DNA of 64,000 nt from Pseudomonas sp. CC120222-01a (GTDB lineage: Bacteria; Pseudomonadota; Gammaproteobacteria; Pseudomonadales; Pseudomonadaceae), in assembly GCF_003097235.1 (NCBI RefSeq), contig NZ_QEQQ01000012.1, positions 1 to 64,000 on the forward strand, in the 5' to 3' direction. The notes under the pieces were generated by a model. That model made no database searches. It saw only the letters and a program-made list of their open reading frames with translations, and had not been told where the DNA came from. Positions 30,955-40,139 of the stretch are shown one piece after another; position 1 is the first letter of the stretch, and every line of letters starts with the position of its first letter. A program made the translations under genes and the position numbers.

Positions 30955-31194
30955 ATGAGTGACACCCTGACCTGCGACGCCGAACTCGACGCCAGCGGGC
31001 TGAACTGCCCGCTGCCGCTGCTCAAGGCGAAGATGGAACTCAACCGCCTGGCCAGCGGGGCGATCCTGAAAGTCATTGCCACCGATGCCGGTTCCCAGCG
31101 CGACTTCCGCACTTTCGCCCAGCTTTCCGGTCATACCCTGCTGCAAGAAACGGCCGAGGCCGGTACCTACACCTACTGGCTCCGCAAGGCCTGA
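30955..31194 (+). CDS. TusA/SirA-like sulfurtransferase
   Basis: A 79-residue small protein with the TusA-family motif LDASGLNCPLPLLKAKMEL; the CPxP cysteine carries persulfide sulfur in the family. The ATG at 30955 is chosen because it gives the standard family length. It could be a TusA paralogue rather than the one that serves tRNA thiolation. The perM-like gene follows 19 bp later, so the two are likely co-transcribed. Confidence 0.85.
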   Translation: MSDTLTCDAELDASGLNCPLPLLKAKMELNRLASGAILKVIATDAGSQRDFRTFAQLSGHTLLQETAEAGTYTYWLRKA

Positions 31195-31213
31195 GCCAAC
31201 CCAAGGATCGTCA

Positions 31214-32284
31214 ATGTTCAAAGTGCTTCGCGACTGGATAGAGCGCTACTTCTCCGATGAGGAAGCAGTGGTGCTGGCGGTCTTGCTGTTTCTCGCGTTT
31301 ACCGCAGTGCTCACCCTCGGCGGCATGCTCGCACCCGTGCTGGCGGGCATGGTCCTGGCGTTCCTGATGCAGGGCCTGGTCAACGCCCTGGAGCGCGTGC
31401 GCGTGCCGACCCGGCTGGCGGTGATGTTGGTGTTCGCGCTGTTCATGGGCGCACTGGCGGTGTTCATGCTGGTGCTGGTGCCGCTGCTCTGGCACCAGCT
31501 GATCACGCTGTTCAACGAACTGCCGGGAATGCTTGGCAAATGGCAGTCACTGTTGCTGCTGCTGCCGGAGCGTTATCCGCATCTGGTGTCGGATGAGCAG
31601 GTGTTGCATGCGATCGAGTCGGTGCGCGGCGAAATCGGCAAGTTCGGCCAATGGGCGCTGACCTTCTCGCTGTCGAGCCTGCCACTGCTGGTCAACGCGA
31701 TGATCTACCTGGTGCTGGTGCCGATCCTGGTGTTCTTCTTCCTCAAGGACCGCGTGCTGATCGGGCGCTGGGTCAGCAGTTACCTGCCGCGTCAGCGGAC
31801 CTTGCTGAACCGCGTGGGTAGCGAGATGAACCGGCAGATCGCCAATTACATTCGCGGCAAGGGCATCGAGATCCTGATCTGCGGGATTGCCACCTATATC
31901 GCATTCATCAGCCTGGGTCTCAATTACGCCGCGTTGCTGGCGCTGCTGGTGGGGTTGTCGGTGGTGGTGCCTTATGTTGGCGCGGTGGTGGTGACCGTGC
32001 CGGTAACGCTGATCGCGCTGTTCCAGTGGGGCTGGGGCGACCAGTTCATCTACCTGATGACGGTATACGCGATCATCCAGGGGCTGGATGGCAACGTGCT
32101 GGTGCCGCTGCTGTTCTCCGAGGCGGTGAGCCTGCACCCGGTGGCGATCATCTGCGCAGTGTTGCTGTTTGGCGGGCTTTGGGGGTTCTGGGGAATCTTC
32201 TTTGCGATCCCGCTGGCGACCTTGATCAAGGCCGTGCTGGATGCCTGGCCCAGGCAGGAAGCCAGCGTCTCACCGATGCTCTGA
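31214..32284 (+). CDS. AI-2E family transporter (PerM-like)
   Basis: A 356-residue membrane protein with seven to eight hydrophobic segments, including the characteristic C-terminal half (GLSVVVPYVGAVVVTVPVTLIALFQWG; FGGLWGFWGIFFAIPLATLIKA). The AI-2E exporter family includes TqsA, PerM and sodium/proton antiporters, so substrate cannot be assigned. The ATG at 31214 follows AAGGATCG. It is linked to the tusA-like gene upstream. Confidence 0.88.
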   Translation: MFKVLRDWIERYFSDEEAVVLAVLLFLAFTAVLTLGGMLAPVLAGMVLAFLMQGLVNALERVRVPTRLAVMLVFALFMGALAVFMLVLVPLLWHQLITLFNELPGMLGKWQSLLLLLPERYPHLVSDEQVLHAIESVRGEIGKFGQWALTFSLSSLPLLVNAMIYLVLVPILVFFFLKDRVLIGRWVSSYLPRQRTLLNRVGSEMNRQIANYIRGKGIEILICGIATYIAFISLGLNYAALLALLVGLSVVVPYVGAVVVTVPVTLIALFQWGWGDQFIYLMTVYAIIQGLDGNVLVPLLFSEAVSLHPVAIICAVLLFGGLWGFWGIFFAIPLATLIKAVLDAWPRQEASVSPML

Positions 32285-32290
32285 TGCAGC

Positions 32291-32396
32291 TGGGGCCGCT
32301 TTGCGGCCCTTTCGCGACACAAGGCCGCTCCTACAGAGGAACGTGATCTCCTGTAGGAGCGGCCTTGTGTCGCGAAAGGGCTGCAAAGCAGCCCCT
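32291..32396. repeat. REP inverted pair, TTTCGCGACACAAGG family
   Basis: Left copy starts GGGGCCGCTTTGCGGCCC and contains TTTCGCGACACAAGG and CCGCTCCTACA; the right copy is inverted and ends GGGCTGCAAAGCAGCCC. The outer stem differs between copies (CCGC versus CTGC) but stays self-complementary. Lies between the convergent perM-like and bcp genes. Confidence 0.88.
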
Positions 32397-32403
32397 ATCA
32401 ATC

Positions 32404-32877
32404 TCAGCCTTTATTCAAGGCCTGCGCAGCCGCCAACACGGCATCCACATGCCCGGGCACCTTCACCCCACGCCATTCCTGGCGCAGCACACCGTCCTTG
32501 TCGATCAGGAAGGTGCTGCGGTCGACGCCCATGTATTCCTTGCCATACAGCTTCTTCAGCTTGATCACATCGAACAGCTGGCACAGGGCCTCGTCCTTGT
32601 CGCTGATCAGCTCGAACGGGAAGCCTTGCTTGGCCTTGAAATTCTCGTGCGACTTGATGCCGTCGCGCGACACGCCGAACACCACGGTGTTGGCGGCGGC
32701 AAAGGCGTCATGCTGGTCGCGGAAACCCTGGCCTTCGGTGGTGCAGCCCGGGGTGCTGTCCTTCGGGTAGAAGTACACCACCACCTGCTGGCCCTTGAGT
32801 TCGGCCAGGCTGACGGTCTGGCCGCTGGTGGCCTGGGCCTGGAAGTCGGCGACGGGTTGGTCGAGTGCTACTGCCAT
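32404..32877 (-). CDS. bcp: Thioredoxin-dependent peroxiredoxin Bcp/PrxQ
   Basis: A 157-residue PrxQ-family peroxidase that reduces peroxides. The peroxidatic cysteine is C45 in STPGCTTEG. The resolving cysteine found five residues later in E. coli Bcp is absent (CTTEGQ). The only other cysteine is C99 (DEALCQLF). The start at 32877 gives the standard N-terminus. It lies 11 bp downstream of gcvR on the same strand, a pairing seen in other proteobacteria. Confidence 0.93.
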   Translation of the reverse strand: MAVALDQPVADFQAQATSGQTVSLAELKGQQVVVYFYPKDSTPGCTTEGQGFRDQHDAFAAANTVVFGVSRDGIKSHENFKAKQGFPFELISDKDEALCQLFDVIKLKKLYGKEYMGVDRSTFLIDKDGVLRQEWRGVKVPGHVDAVLAAAQALNKG

Positions 32878-32888
32878 GGTCGATTTCC

Positions 32889-33449
32889 TTACATGGGGTT
32901 CTGTGGACGCCACGGCTCGATCAGCGCATCGAGGTTCAGGGCATCGGCGAAGTCCAGGAACTGGTCGCGCAGCCAGCTGATCTGCGTGCCGGCCGGCAGG
33001 ATCACGGTGAACTGGGCGTTGAGCATGCTGCTGCCGGTCTGCGGCGCCAGGTAGGTGTCGCAGGTCATGGCTTCGAGCTCGACGCGGTGGTCGAGGAAGA
33101 ATTGGCACAGTTCGTTGATGATGTCCGGACGATAGGCGGCGCTGACGTAGGCCACGTAGGGCAGGGCCTGCGGGCGCACTTCCTGGTCGGCGCTGCGCAC
33201 CACGTCGAGGGTCAGGCCGTGTTTTTTGCCCAGGCCCGGCAGCATGGCTTCGAGGCGCGCCAGGGCGTCCCAGCTGCCGCCTACCTGCAGCACCAGGGCG
33301 CTGGTCTCGCCGTGGCGGCTCAGGCGCGAGGTGACCACCGCGCAGCGGTTTTCGAATGCGGCGCGGCTGAGGACGTTGGCCAGCTCCATGGGGTTTGGGC
33401 CCAGGGCGCTGATGACAAGGAATTGTTCGCGGACGGTGGGGGTGGACAT
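32889..33449 (-). CDS. gcvR: Glycine cleavage system repressor GcvR-like, ACT domains
   Basis: A 186-residue protein with two ACT domains, about residues 8-85 and 95-175. The first begins EQFLVISALGPNPMELANVLS, and SMLNAQFTVILPAGTQISWLRDQF lies near the end. In E. coli GcvR antagonises GcvA when glycine is low. No DNA-binding domain is seen, as expected. It is divergent from dapA and cotranscribed with bcp. Confidence 0.88.
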   Translation of the reverse strand: MSTPTVREQFLVISALGPNPMELANVLSRAAFENRCAVVTSRLSRHGETSALVLQVGGSWDALARLEAMLPGLGKKHGLTLDVVRSADQEVRPQALPYVAYVSAAYRPDIINELCQFFLDHRVELEAMTCDTYLAPQTGSSMLNAQFTVILPAGTQISWLRDQFLDFADALNLDALIEPWRPQNPM

Positions 33450-33709
33450 GCAGCATTCCTAAAGCGATGAGCGGTCGGTGCAGGACGGGCGAAAGCCTCC
33501 TGTCGGCAGGGCCCGGGGCTCGCATGCGAGGACGTGGACGCTGGCCGGGGAGCAGGGTCGACGGCCCGGCGGGCCGCGCTGCACCGATCAAAGGATCAAG
33601 GGTAGCGAAATAAGGCGCCGAGGGGAATGCTCCGCCCGCCTGCTTCGCTTGTGCAAGGCCGATGCCCCCAGTACCATTACCGCTCTCTTTTTCCGGCAGG
33701 AGCAGTTAC

Positions 33710-34597
33710 ATGATTGCGGGCAGTATGGTGGCGTTGGTCACACCCATGGATGCACAAGGGCGTCTGGACTGGGTCAGCCTCGACAAACTTGTAGACTTCC
33801 ACCTGGAAAACGGCACCCACGCGATCGTCGCTGTCGGCACCACCGGTGAGTCGGCCACGCTGGATGTCGAAGAACACATCCTGGTCATCAAGCACGTGGT
33901 CGAGCGCGTCAAGCGCAGCAACAAGCCGATCCCGGTGATCGCCGGCACCGGTGCGAACTCCACCACCGAAGCCGTGCACCTGACCCAGAACGCCAAGAAT
34001 GCTGGCGCCGACGCCTGCCTGCTGGTCGTGCCGTACTACAACAAGCCGACCCAGGAAGGCCTGTACCAGCACTTCAAGCATATTGCCGAAGCCGTCGACA
34101 TTCCGCAGATCCTCTACAACGTGCCTGGCCGTACCTCCTGCGACATGCAGGCCGACACCGTGATCCGCCTGTCGAAGGTCAAGAACATCATCGGAATCAA
34201 GGAAGCCACCGGCGACCTGGCTCGCGCCAAGGCCATCCTCGATGGCGTCGACAAGGACTTCATCGTCATGTCCGGTGATGACCCGACTGCAGTCGAGCTG
34301 ATCCTGATGGGCGGCAAGGGCAACATCTCCGTCACCGCCAACGTCGCCCCGCGCGAAATGGCCGACCTGTGCGAGGCCGCCCTTGAGGGCAATGCCGAGA
34401 AGGCCCGCGCAATCAACGAAAAACTGATGCCGCTGCACAAAGACCTGTTCTGCGAAGCCAACCCGATCCCTGTGAAGTGGGCGCTGGTGGAAATGGGCCT
34501 GATGCACAAAGGCATTCGCCTGCCACTGACCTGGCTGAGCGAAGGTTGCCACGAAAAAGTCCGTACTGCCTTGCGCCAGTCCGGCGTACTGGTTTAA
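33710..34597 (+). CDS. dapA: 4-hydroxy-tetrahydrodipicolinate synthase
   Basis: A 295-residue class I aldolase-fold enzyme that condenses pyruvate and aspartate semialdehyde in lysine and diaminopimelate synthesis. It shows GTTGES (residues 43-48), YNVPGRT and the Schiff-base lysine K164 in GIKEATGD. The ATG at 33710 is chosen: AGGAG lies eight bases upstream and the N-terminus [13 protein letters not shown] is standard. bamC follows 15 bp later, the normal order. Confidence 0.96.
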   Translation: MIAGSMVALVTPMDAQGRLDWVSLDKLVDFHLENGTHAIVAVGTTGESATLDVEEHILVIKHVVERVKRSNKPIPVIAGTGANSTTEAVHLTQNAKNAGADACLLVVPYYNKPTQEGLYQHFKHIAEAVDIPQILYNVPGRTSCDMQADTVIRLSKVKNIIGIKEATGDLARAKAILDGVDKDFIVMSGDDPTAVELILMGGKGNISVTANVAPREMADLCEAALEGNAEKARAINEKLMPLHKDLFCEANPIPVKWALVEMGLMHKGIRLPLTWLSEGCHEKVRTALRQSGVLV

Positions 34598-34612
34598 GAG
34601 GAAGTACACCGC

Positions 34613-35731
34613 ATGAAGCGACTGGCTGGTCTTTCCGCGCTCGCCCTGATTATTTCCAGCACCAGTGGGTGTGGCTGGCTGTGGGGCGAGGATGGCTATT
34701 TCCGCGACCGCGGCAGCGATTACCTGCAGGCGCACCCGACTGCGCCGATGCAACTGCCGCCGGACGCCGGCAACGTCAAGCGCCTTGACCCGTTGCTGCC
34801 GATCCCGCGCAACGTTGCCGACGATCGCGCCACTGGCGAGTTCGAAGTGCCGCGTCCGCAACCGCTGACCGCTGGCGCCGAAGCCAGCGACTACACCCTG
34901 CAGCGCAGCGGCAGCAGCCGCTGGGTCCTGGCCCAGCACTCGCCGGCCGAAGTGTGGCCGGTGGCGCACCAGTTCTTCGAGGACAATGGCTTCCGCATCG
35001 CTGAAGAACGCCCGCAGACCGGTGAATTCAACACCACCTGGCAGCGCTTCGACGAACTGTCGGCATCGCTCGGCCAGCGTCTGTCGAGCACCGCCAGCAG
35101 TGGCGACAGCGAAGTGCGTGTCCGTGTGCGCATCGAGCCTGGCGTGCAGCGCAACACCTCCGAGGTGTACATCGTCAGCGTCGAACGCCCGGCCGGCAGC
35201 ACCGCCGACACCGCGTTCCCGTCCACTTCGGCCAACACCGGCGCCGACGCGCTGCTGGTCGACGAAATGCTGGCCAGCATGAGCCGCAGCGCCGAGAAGG
35301 GCGGTTCGGTATCGCTGTTGGCTGCGCGCGACTTCGATGCCCCGAGCCGTGTCAGCCTGAGCGAAGACGGCAGTGGCAACCCGGTGCTGTTCCTCGGTTC
35401 GGACCTGGACCGTGCCTGGTCCGGCGTGGGCCGTGCGCTGGAGCAGAGCGGCCAGTGGCGTGTCGAGGACATCAACCGCAGCCTGGGCCTGTACTACATC
35501 AACCTGTCGGAAAAGCCTGAAGACAAGCAGAACGAGCCTGGCTTCTTCAGCCGCATGTTCGGCAGCGCACCGACCAAGGAAGAGCGTGAGGCCCGCGCCG
35601 AGCGTTATCAGGTGCGCCTGAGCAAGGTCGGTGAGAGCGTGCAGGTTACCGTCGAGAAGAACATCAACACCGTGGCCCCGGCCGATGTCGCCCGCCGCGT
35701 GCTGAGCGCCATTCAGGACCACCTGGGCTAA
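34613..35731 (+). CDS. bamC: Outer membrane assembly lipoprotein BamC
   Basis: A 372-residue lipoprotein (formerly NlpB) of the BAM complex. The lipobox is STSGC with acylated C20. The unstructured N-terminal segment (GSDYLQAHPTAPMQLPPDA) and two helix-grip domains are as expected. It is followed without a gap by the MBL-fold gene. Confidence 0.93.
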   Translation: MKRLAGLSALALIISSTSGCGWLWGEDGYFRDRGSDYLQAHPTAPMQLPPDAGNVKRLDPLLPIPRNVADDRATGEFEVPRPQPLTAGAEASDYTLQRSGSSRWVLAQHSPAEVWPVAHQFFEDNGFRIAEERPQTGEFNTTWQRFDELSASLGQRLSSTASSGDSEVRVRVRIEPGVQRNTSEVYIVSVERPAGSTADTAFPSTSANTGADALLVDEMLASMSRSAEKGGSVSLLAARDFDAPSRVSLSEDGSGNPVLFLGSDLDRAWSGVGRALEQSGQWRVEDINRSLGLYYINLSEKPEDKQNEPGFFSRMFGSAPTKEEREARAERYQVRLSKVGESVQVTVEKNINTVAPADVARRVLSAIQDHLG

Positions 35732-36490
35732 GTGCGCTTCGCGGTACTCGGAAGCGGCAGCCAGGGAAATGGCACGCTGATCGCCAGTGGTGACACGTTC
35801 ATCCTGGTCGATTGCGGTTTTTCCCTGCGTGAGACCGAGCGGCGCCTGGCGCTGCTCGGGGTGTCGGCGGCACAACTGAGCGCCGTGCTGGTCACCCACG
35901 AACATGCCGACCACGTGCATGGGGTGGGGTTGCTGTCACGGCGCTACAATGTACCGGTCTACCTCAGCCAAGGCACATTGCGCGGCATGCGCAAGCCGGT
36001 GGAGGTGGCCGGTTTTCTCGCTTGTGGCGAGCGGCTGCAGATCGGTGGCCTGGAAGTGAGCGCGGCGCGGGTCGAACACGACGCCTACGAGCCGCTGCAG
36101 TACGTGTTCAGCGACGGCAAGCGGCGTTTCGGCATGCTCACCGACCTGGGTTCGTACGATGCGCTGCTGCTCGAGCGCTACCAGGGCCTGGATGCACTGC
36201 TGATCGAAGCCAACCACTGCCGCGACTTGCTCGCACGCGGCCACTACCCGGCTTTCCTCAAGCAGCGGGTGGGTGGCATGCAAGGACATTTGAACAACCA
36301 CCAGGCCGCGCGCCTGGTGCAAGAGTTGGGCTGGAACAACCTGCAGCACCTGGTGCTGGCCCACCTCAGTAGCAAGAACAACCTGCCACACTTGGCCCGC
36401 CAGTGCTTCGTCGACACCCTTGGGTGCGACCCGGACTGGCTCCAGGTGGCGAATCAGGAACACGGGCTCGACTGGCGCGAAATCGCCTAG
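35732..36490 (+). CDS. MBL-fold metallohydrolase (YycJ/WalJ-like)
   Basis: A 252-residue metallo-beta-lactamase-fold protein. The metal motif is [10 protein letters not shown] (HxHxDH), with a further ligand region in [11 protein letters not shown] and a C-terminal [10 protein letters not shown]. It starts at GTG immediately after the bamC TAA and precedes purC by 29 bp, so it is part of the dapA-bamC-purC run. YycJ-like proteins are implicated in nucleic-acid metabolism; the substrate here is unknown. Confidence 0.85.
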   Translation: MRFAVLGSGSQGNGTLIASGDTFILVDCGFSLRETERRLALLGVSAAQLSAVLVTHEHADHVHGVGLLSRRYNVPVYLSQGTLRGMRKPVEVAGFLACGERLQIGGLEVSAARVEHDAYEPLQYVFSDGKRRFGMLTDLGSYDALLLERYQGLDALLIEANHCRDLLARGHYPAFLKQRVGGMQGHLNNHQAARLVQELGWNNLQHLVLAHLSSKNNLPHLARQCFVDTLGCDPDWLQVANQEHGLDWREIA

Positions 36491-36519
36491 CCCAACACCT
36501 CAGCAAGCGGAGCCCAATC

Positions 36520-37230
36520 ATGGAAAAACGCGACGAACTCTACCGCGGCAAGGCCAAATCGGTTTACAAGACCGACGACGCCGACCGCTTGATCCTGCTG
36601 TTCCGTAACGACACTTCGGCGTTCGACGGCAAGCGCATCGAACAGCTCGACCGCAAAGGCATGGTGAACAACAAGTTCAACGCCTTCATCATGCAGAAGC
36701 TCGAAGAAGCCGGCGTGCCGACCCAGTTCGACAAGCTGCTGGGCGACAACGAGTGCCTGGTGAAGAAGCTGGACATGATTCCGGTCGAGTGCGTGGTGCG
36801 CAACTACGCCGCCGGCAGCCTGGTCAAGCGCCTGGGCGTGGAGGAGGGCATCAAGCTGGAGCCGTCCACCTTCGAGCTGTTCCTGAAGAACGACGAGAAG
36901 GGTGACCCGTTCATCAACGAATCCCACGTTGTCGCGTTCGGCTGGGGCACCGCCGAGCAGCTGGTCGAGATGAAGAAGCTGTCGCTGAAGGTCAACGAAG
37001 TGCTGAGCAAGCTGTTCGATGACGCCGGCCTGCTGCTGGTCGACTTCAAGCTGGAGTTCGGTGTGTTCCACGGCCAGATCGTCCTGGGTGACGAGTTCAG
37101 CCCGGATGGCTGCCGCCTGTGGGACAAAGAAACCCGCAAGAAGATGGACAAGGACCGCTTCCGCCAGGGTCTGGGCGACGTGATCGAAGCCTACGAAGAA
37201 GTTGCCAAGCGCCTGGGCGTGCCGCTGTAA
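36520..37230 (+). CDS. purC: Phosphoribosylaminoimidazole-succinocarboxamide synthase
   Basis: A 236-residue SAICAR synthetase of purine synthesis. It starts [20 protein letters not shown] and includes the family segments [30 protein letters not shown] and [25 protein letters not shown]. The ATG at 36520 follows AAGCGGAG. Cytoplasmic. Confidence 0.97.
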   Translation: MEKRDELYRGKAKSVYKTDDADRLILLFRNDTSAFDGKRIEQLDRKGMVNNKFNAFIMQKLEEAGVPTQFDKLLGDNECLVKKLDMIPVECVVRNYAAGSLVKRLGVEEGIKLEPSTFELFLKNDEKGDPFINESHVVAFGWGTAEQLVEMKKLSLKVNEVLSKLFDDAGLLLVDFKLEFGVFHGQIVLGDEFSPDGCRLWDKETRKKMDKDRFRQGLGDVIEAYEEVAKRLGVPL

Positions 37231-37283
37231 GCCGCACGTTCACGCAAGCGTCTGATACCACGCGATTTTTTTTGAAAAAAGAT

Positions 37284-37311
37284 TTGCGTTTCAAGAAAAC
37301 GCTGGTATGAT
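37284..37311 (+). promoter_or_regulatory. Promoter of tRNA-Ser
   Basis: TTGCGT (37284-37289), 16-bp spacer, TATGAT (37306-37311), followed by a GC-rich CGCGGC discriminator typical of stable RNA genes. The tRNA starts 11 bases later. Confidence 0.6.
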
Positions 37312-37321
37312 GCGCGGCATT

Positions 37322-37411
37322 GGAGAGATGCCGGAGTGGTCGAACGGGACGGATTCGAAATCCGTTGTACTGGCAACAGTACCTAGGGTTCAAATCCCTA
37401 TCTCTCCGCCA
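37322..37411 (+). tRNA. tRNA-Ser (CGA)
   Basis: A 90-nt class II tRNA with encoded CCA and a long variable arm (TTGTACTGGCAACAGTACC). The anticodon stem ACGGA/TCCGT encloses TTCGAAA, giving anticodon CGA. Confidence 0.97.
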
Positions 37412-37420
37412 TACAAGATG

Positions 37421-37453
37421 AAGCCCCGCAGATTAACGTCTGCGGGGCTTTTT
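37421..37453 (+). terminator. Terminator after tRNA-Ser
   Basis: AAGCCCCGCAGA / TCTGCGGGGCTT, perfect 12-bp stem with loop TTAACG and a T tail. Confidence 0.92.
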
Positions 37454-37482
37454 CGTTTTCAGCGTTTTATTTTCGCTTCAAC

Positions 37483-39234
37483 TCACCAAGGCGTTGGTTC
37501 CAGCGCGCCAACCCCGGTTGGGGTAGTGCTGCCTTCGCCATTGCGCAGGAACGGCAGGTGCCAGAAGTCATTGGGCACAATCTCGTCCCCTGGCTTGACG
37601 TTTTCCGGGAAGATGAACTCGAACACCGGTGCCACGTACTGGCCGGCGGTCAGCCCGTTGGCCACGGTCAGGCGGCTGGCGTTCTGCAGGCAGCTATCGA
37701 CCCCAGGTTGCGGGAGGGTGTTGGTGGGTACGCACAGTGAGCGAGCGACCACCCGCAAGGTACGGCTTGGCTGGCTGAGCAGGCCGGTCGGTGCCTTGGA
37801 CGCACGCAACCGTGCGCGCTGTGGTTGGGCGCCAACATTTTGCGTGGTGATCCCGCCGGAAGCACCGGCGCAGGTAGCCGCCAGCACAGTGGCCGGGTCA
37901 CATTCGCCAGTCATTTCAAACGGCGTGATCCAGCGGTTGCGTTGCACGCCGGTGGCAGGGTCGACATCGATCAGGTAGATGTCCACCGGGGTCTTGACGT
38001 CGGTGGTCTCGGCCTCAAGGAAGATGCGGTCCTGGGTTTCCTGAGCCGCGCCGTTTACTGCGACCAGGGCCGGGTCAGCAGTGCCGACGCCGAATTCGCC
38101 AATGGCCAGGTAGCTGGGCTGGGAACCCGGCTGGGTGTAGATGCCGAGGTTTGCCTCGATGGTGTGGGCAGAAATGAAGTCCGGCACACCGGCCGTGGTC
38201 GATTTGAACAGCGTGCCGGAATAAGTGATGAAGTCGCCGACTTCGAACGGTACTTGTTGCGTCGGGTCCGGATCGGTTGCGGTCCGGGTCGGGTCGCTGA
38301 AGCGCTTCATGACGAACTGGCTGCAATACAATTGGCCTGCCTTCGGTGGTGTCAACTCACCTGAGGCTGGCAGCGCCACTCCGGCCTGGGCAAAGTTGCG
38401 GCAGTTGTTGGTGGTGGTCGGCGTCACCACTTTCGGCCGGTTTTTCTGTGGGCAGAGCGGGTCGTCACCAGTACGCGGGACGCACATCGGGTAACCCGTG
38501 GCCGCGTGAATGGTCGGGTTGGCGTCATCCACCGAGAAGCGCGCATCGGGGCTCTGGGCCCGGCCGAAACGCCCGTTGGGGTCGTTGATCTGCAAGACAG
38601 TCGGTTGCGGCGAGTTGGTACTTGTTACTTCAATGTTGCCGGTGGTCTGGTCAATCCTGCTGATATAGCCACTGCCGACCTGGGCCGATTGCTGGGAGAC
38701 AAAGATCAGCCCGGCAATTTGTTTGCCGGCCACGGTGTTGCCGACAACATGTATTTCAAATGATGGGTAAGTGGCCGGCAGTTGTTTAAGGCCCAGCGGG
38801 CCACCGTGTACGAAGTCCGCCCAGTTGAGTGTGTTGGCGGGCATCTGGATGACCGAATTGCAGGGGACAATAATAGTTGTGCCGTTGACGACGACCGTAC
38901 CGCCTAAACGGTCCGGGCTACTGGTATTCGGGCAGTTGCTGTTGCTGCTGTCGACCGTCATGTCCTGAATGAAACCGGTGATGTCGAAGCCGTGAATGGC
39001 CAAGGGGTCGACAAAGATCGGGTCAGGTAACGTGGGCGTAGTGAAGGGTGATGGAGTGCCCTTCACCGGCTTGTCGGTACCGCCCTTGGCCCAGGCATCG
39101 CCAGGCCCGGCAATACTTAATGCCATAGCAGCGACTACAGCTCCGGCAAGCAGTGCCGGGCGAGCGAAGAGCGTGCTGAGCCGCGTTTGGGTGGGCGCTA
39201 CGGCTGAAGTTCTGACTCCTGCAGATGTGCTCAT
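37483..39234 (-). CDS. Large secreted protein of unknown function
   Basis: A 583-residue protein with a long signal peptide (about 50 residues, hydrophobic ALLAGAVVAAMALSIAG, cut near AWA-KGG). The mature part is rich in Thr, Pro, Asn and Gly and in predicted beta structure, with about eight scattered cysteines in segments such as NSNCPNTSSPDRLGG and YPMCVPRTGDDPLCPQ. I recognise no named domain or metal motif. The ATG at 39234 has GGAG seven bases upstream, and the open frame above it is not used. It sits directly downstream of tRNA-Ser on the opposite strand, in a region that looks variable. Confidence 0.75.
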   Translation of the reverse strand: MSTSAGVRTSAVAPTQTRLSTLFARPALLAGAVVAAMALSIAGPGDAWAKGGTDKPVKGTPSPFTTPTLPDPIFVDPLAIHGFDITGFIQDMTVDSSNSNCPNTSSPDRLGGTVVVNGTTIIVPCNSVIQMPANTLNWADFVHGGPLGLKQLPATYPSFEIHVVGNTVAGKQIAGLIFVSQQSAQVGSGYISRIDQTTGNIEVTSTNSPQPTVLQINDPNGRFGRAQSPDARFSVDDANPTIHAATGYPMCVPRTGDDPLCPQKNRPKVVTPTTTNNCRNFAQAGVALPASGELTPPKAGQLYCSQFVMKRFSDPTRTATDPDPTQQVPFEVGDFITYSGTLFKSTTAGVPDFISAHTIEANLGIYTQPGSQPSYLAIGEFGVGTADPALVAVNGAAQETQDRIFLEAETTDVKTPVDIYLIDVDPATGVQRNRWITPFEMTGECDPATVLAATCAGASGGITTQNVGAQPQRARLRASKAPTGLLSQPSRTLRVVARSLCVPTNTLPQPGVDSCLQNASRLTVANGLTAGQYVAPVFEFIFPENVKPGDEIVPNDFWHLPFLRNGEGSTTPTGVGALEPTPW

Positions 39235-39837
39235 AATGGTCTCCGAAATGCTGCCAGCCTCTTTGCACGCATTCGACCTACCGAGGTTAGGGCTCGTGTT
39301 GCACGGCTTGTGCAACAACTACGGAGCGACACGGATATCGAATAAACAGCTCGACCTGAAATACCGGGTTACCGGACTTCCGACGATCTCGAGCGGCGAT
39401 GTTCTGGCCGGTTCCGGACATGCATGCAAGAGGTCGTTCCTTGAGCCGTAATCGTCAAAGCACGGGTTGTGCCATAGCTGAACTGGCGTAGAGAGCCCCG
39501 AAAAACTGTTTCTAATTGTAAAAACGTTATTTGGATCTGAATTATTTGTGAAATGGTCAACCCACGTTTGGGTAAGCATTGCCAGATGTGGGTATTGGGC
39601 CCTGATCAGCAATACGGTTGACGGACGACTCAGCTTTGATCGAGATTGCCGGCGAGGGCTCAATAAGAGCAGGACTGATCTGGACCATGGCGCAATCGGC
39701 AGATCAGTGTGGATTATGCGAGTCGCCACTCGTACGGTAGCGGTAACCGGCAACAATGGTTAGCTTCCGACCCCTTTCAGGGTTTTTCCTGGACGTGCTA
39801 AGCAAGCGCTGCGACTACCAGCACTCATGACTTCCTG
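39235..39837. other. Low-G+C region upstream of the secreted protein gene
   Basis: About 600 bp, noticeably richer in A+T than the surroundings. The longest frames (for example 39319-39756, minus) lack ribosome sites and Pseudomonas codon bias. It holds a palindrome GTTGCAC-GGCTT-GTGCAAC at 39298-39316, 64-82 bp before the secreted-protein start, which is a good operator candidate, and ends at an intrinsic terminator with no evident plus-strand gene. Confidence 0.55.
39298..39316. promoter_or_regulatory. Candidate operator (7-bp inverted repeat)
   Basis: GTTGCAC and GTGCAAC separated by five bases, upstream of the secreted-protein gene on the minus strand. The binding protein is unknown. Confidence 0.35.
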
Positions 39838-39862
39838 AAAAGGCACCTATGGTGCCTTTTTT
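39838..39862. terminator. Intrinsic terminator, both strands
   Basis: AAAAGGCACC / GGTGCCTTTT with loop TAT and a six-T tail on the plus strand. The left arm supplies T residues on the minus strand. On the minus strand it ends the run from the LysE gene and the possible remnant. On the plus strand no gene precedes it. Confidence 0.85.
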
Positions 39863-40105
39863 GCTTTCAGCGTACCGATTCGGGTGGCATTGCGGCGAAA
39901 GCACTGCACATCCCCTCGCGCCGCGCACAATAGCCAAGCGATAGCCGTCGCGAGTCTGATGAAACTCGCACAGGACCTGGGCACCTGGGCTGATGATAGT
40001 GGCCACGAATGCTGGTACATCCTCAATGCAAGAGCAGCCCCATTTCGGCAGCTCATGGGCATGCCCGGCCCAAATGTGGTTTACGCCAAAGCCGCTGTTG
40101 CTTTG
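39847..40105 (-). pseudogene. Possible frameshifted gene remnant
   Basis: Two minus-strand phases read as protein in turn. The first has VNHIWAGHAHELPKWG then FHQTRDGYRLAIVRG; after about 39925 the neighbouring phase continues RGDVQCFRRNATRIGTLK and stops at 39847 within the terminator loop. One inserted or lost base in the GCGCGGCGCG stretch would join them. No start codon is visible at the upstream end, so the N-terminus also seems missing. The antisense phase (ATG 39884) is open too, so coding status is uncertain. I do not recognise the product. Confidence 0.35.
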
Positions 40106-40139
40106 TGACCCCCGGCGATTGAGCGTTTTTTGCCAAGCT

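Noticed and set aside
39319..39756. 145-codon minus-strand frame upstream of the secreted protein
   Set aside because: Lacks Pseudomonas codon bias and a ribosome site; better read as promoter region.
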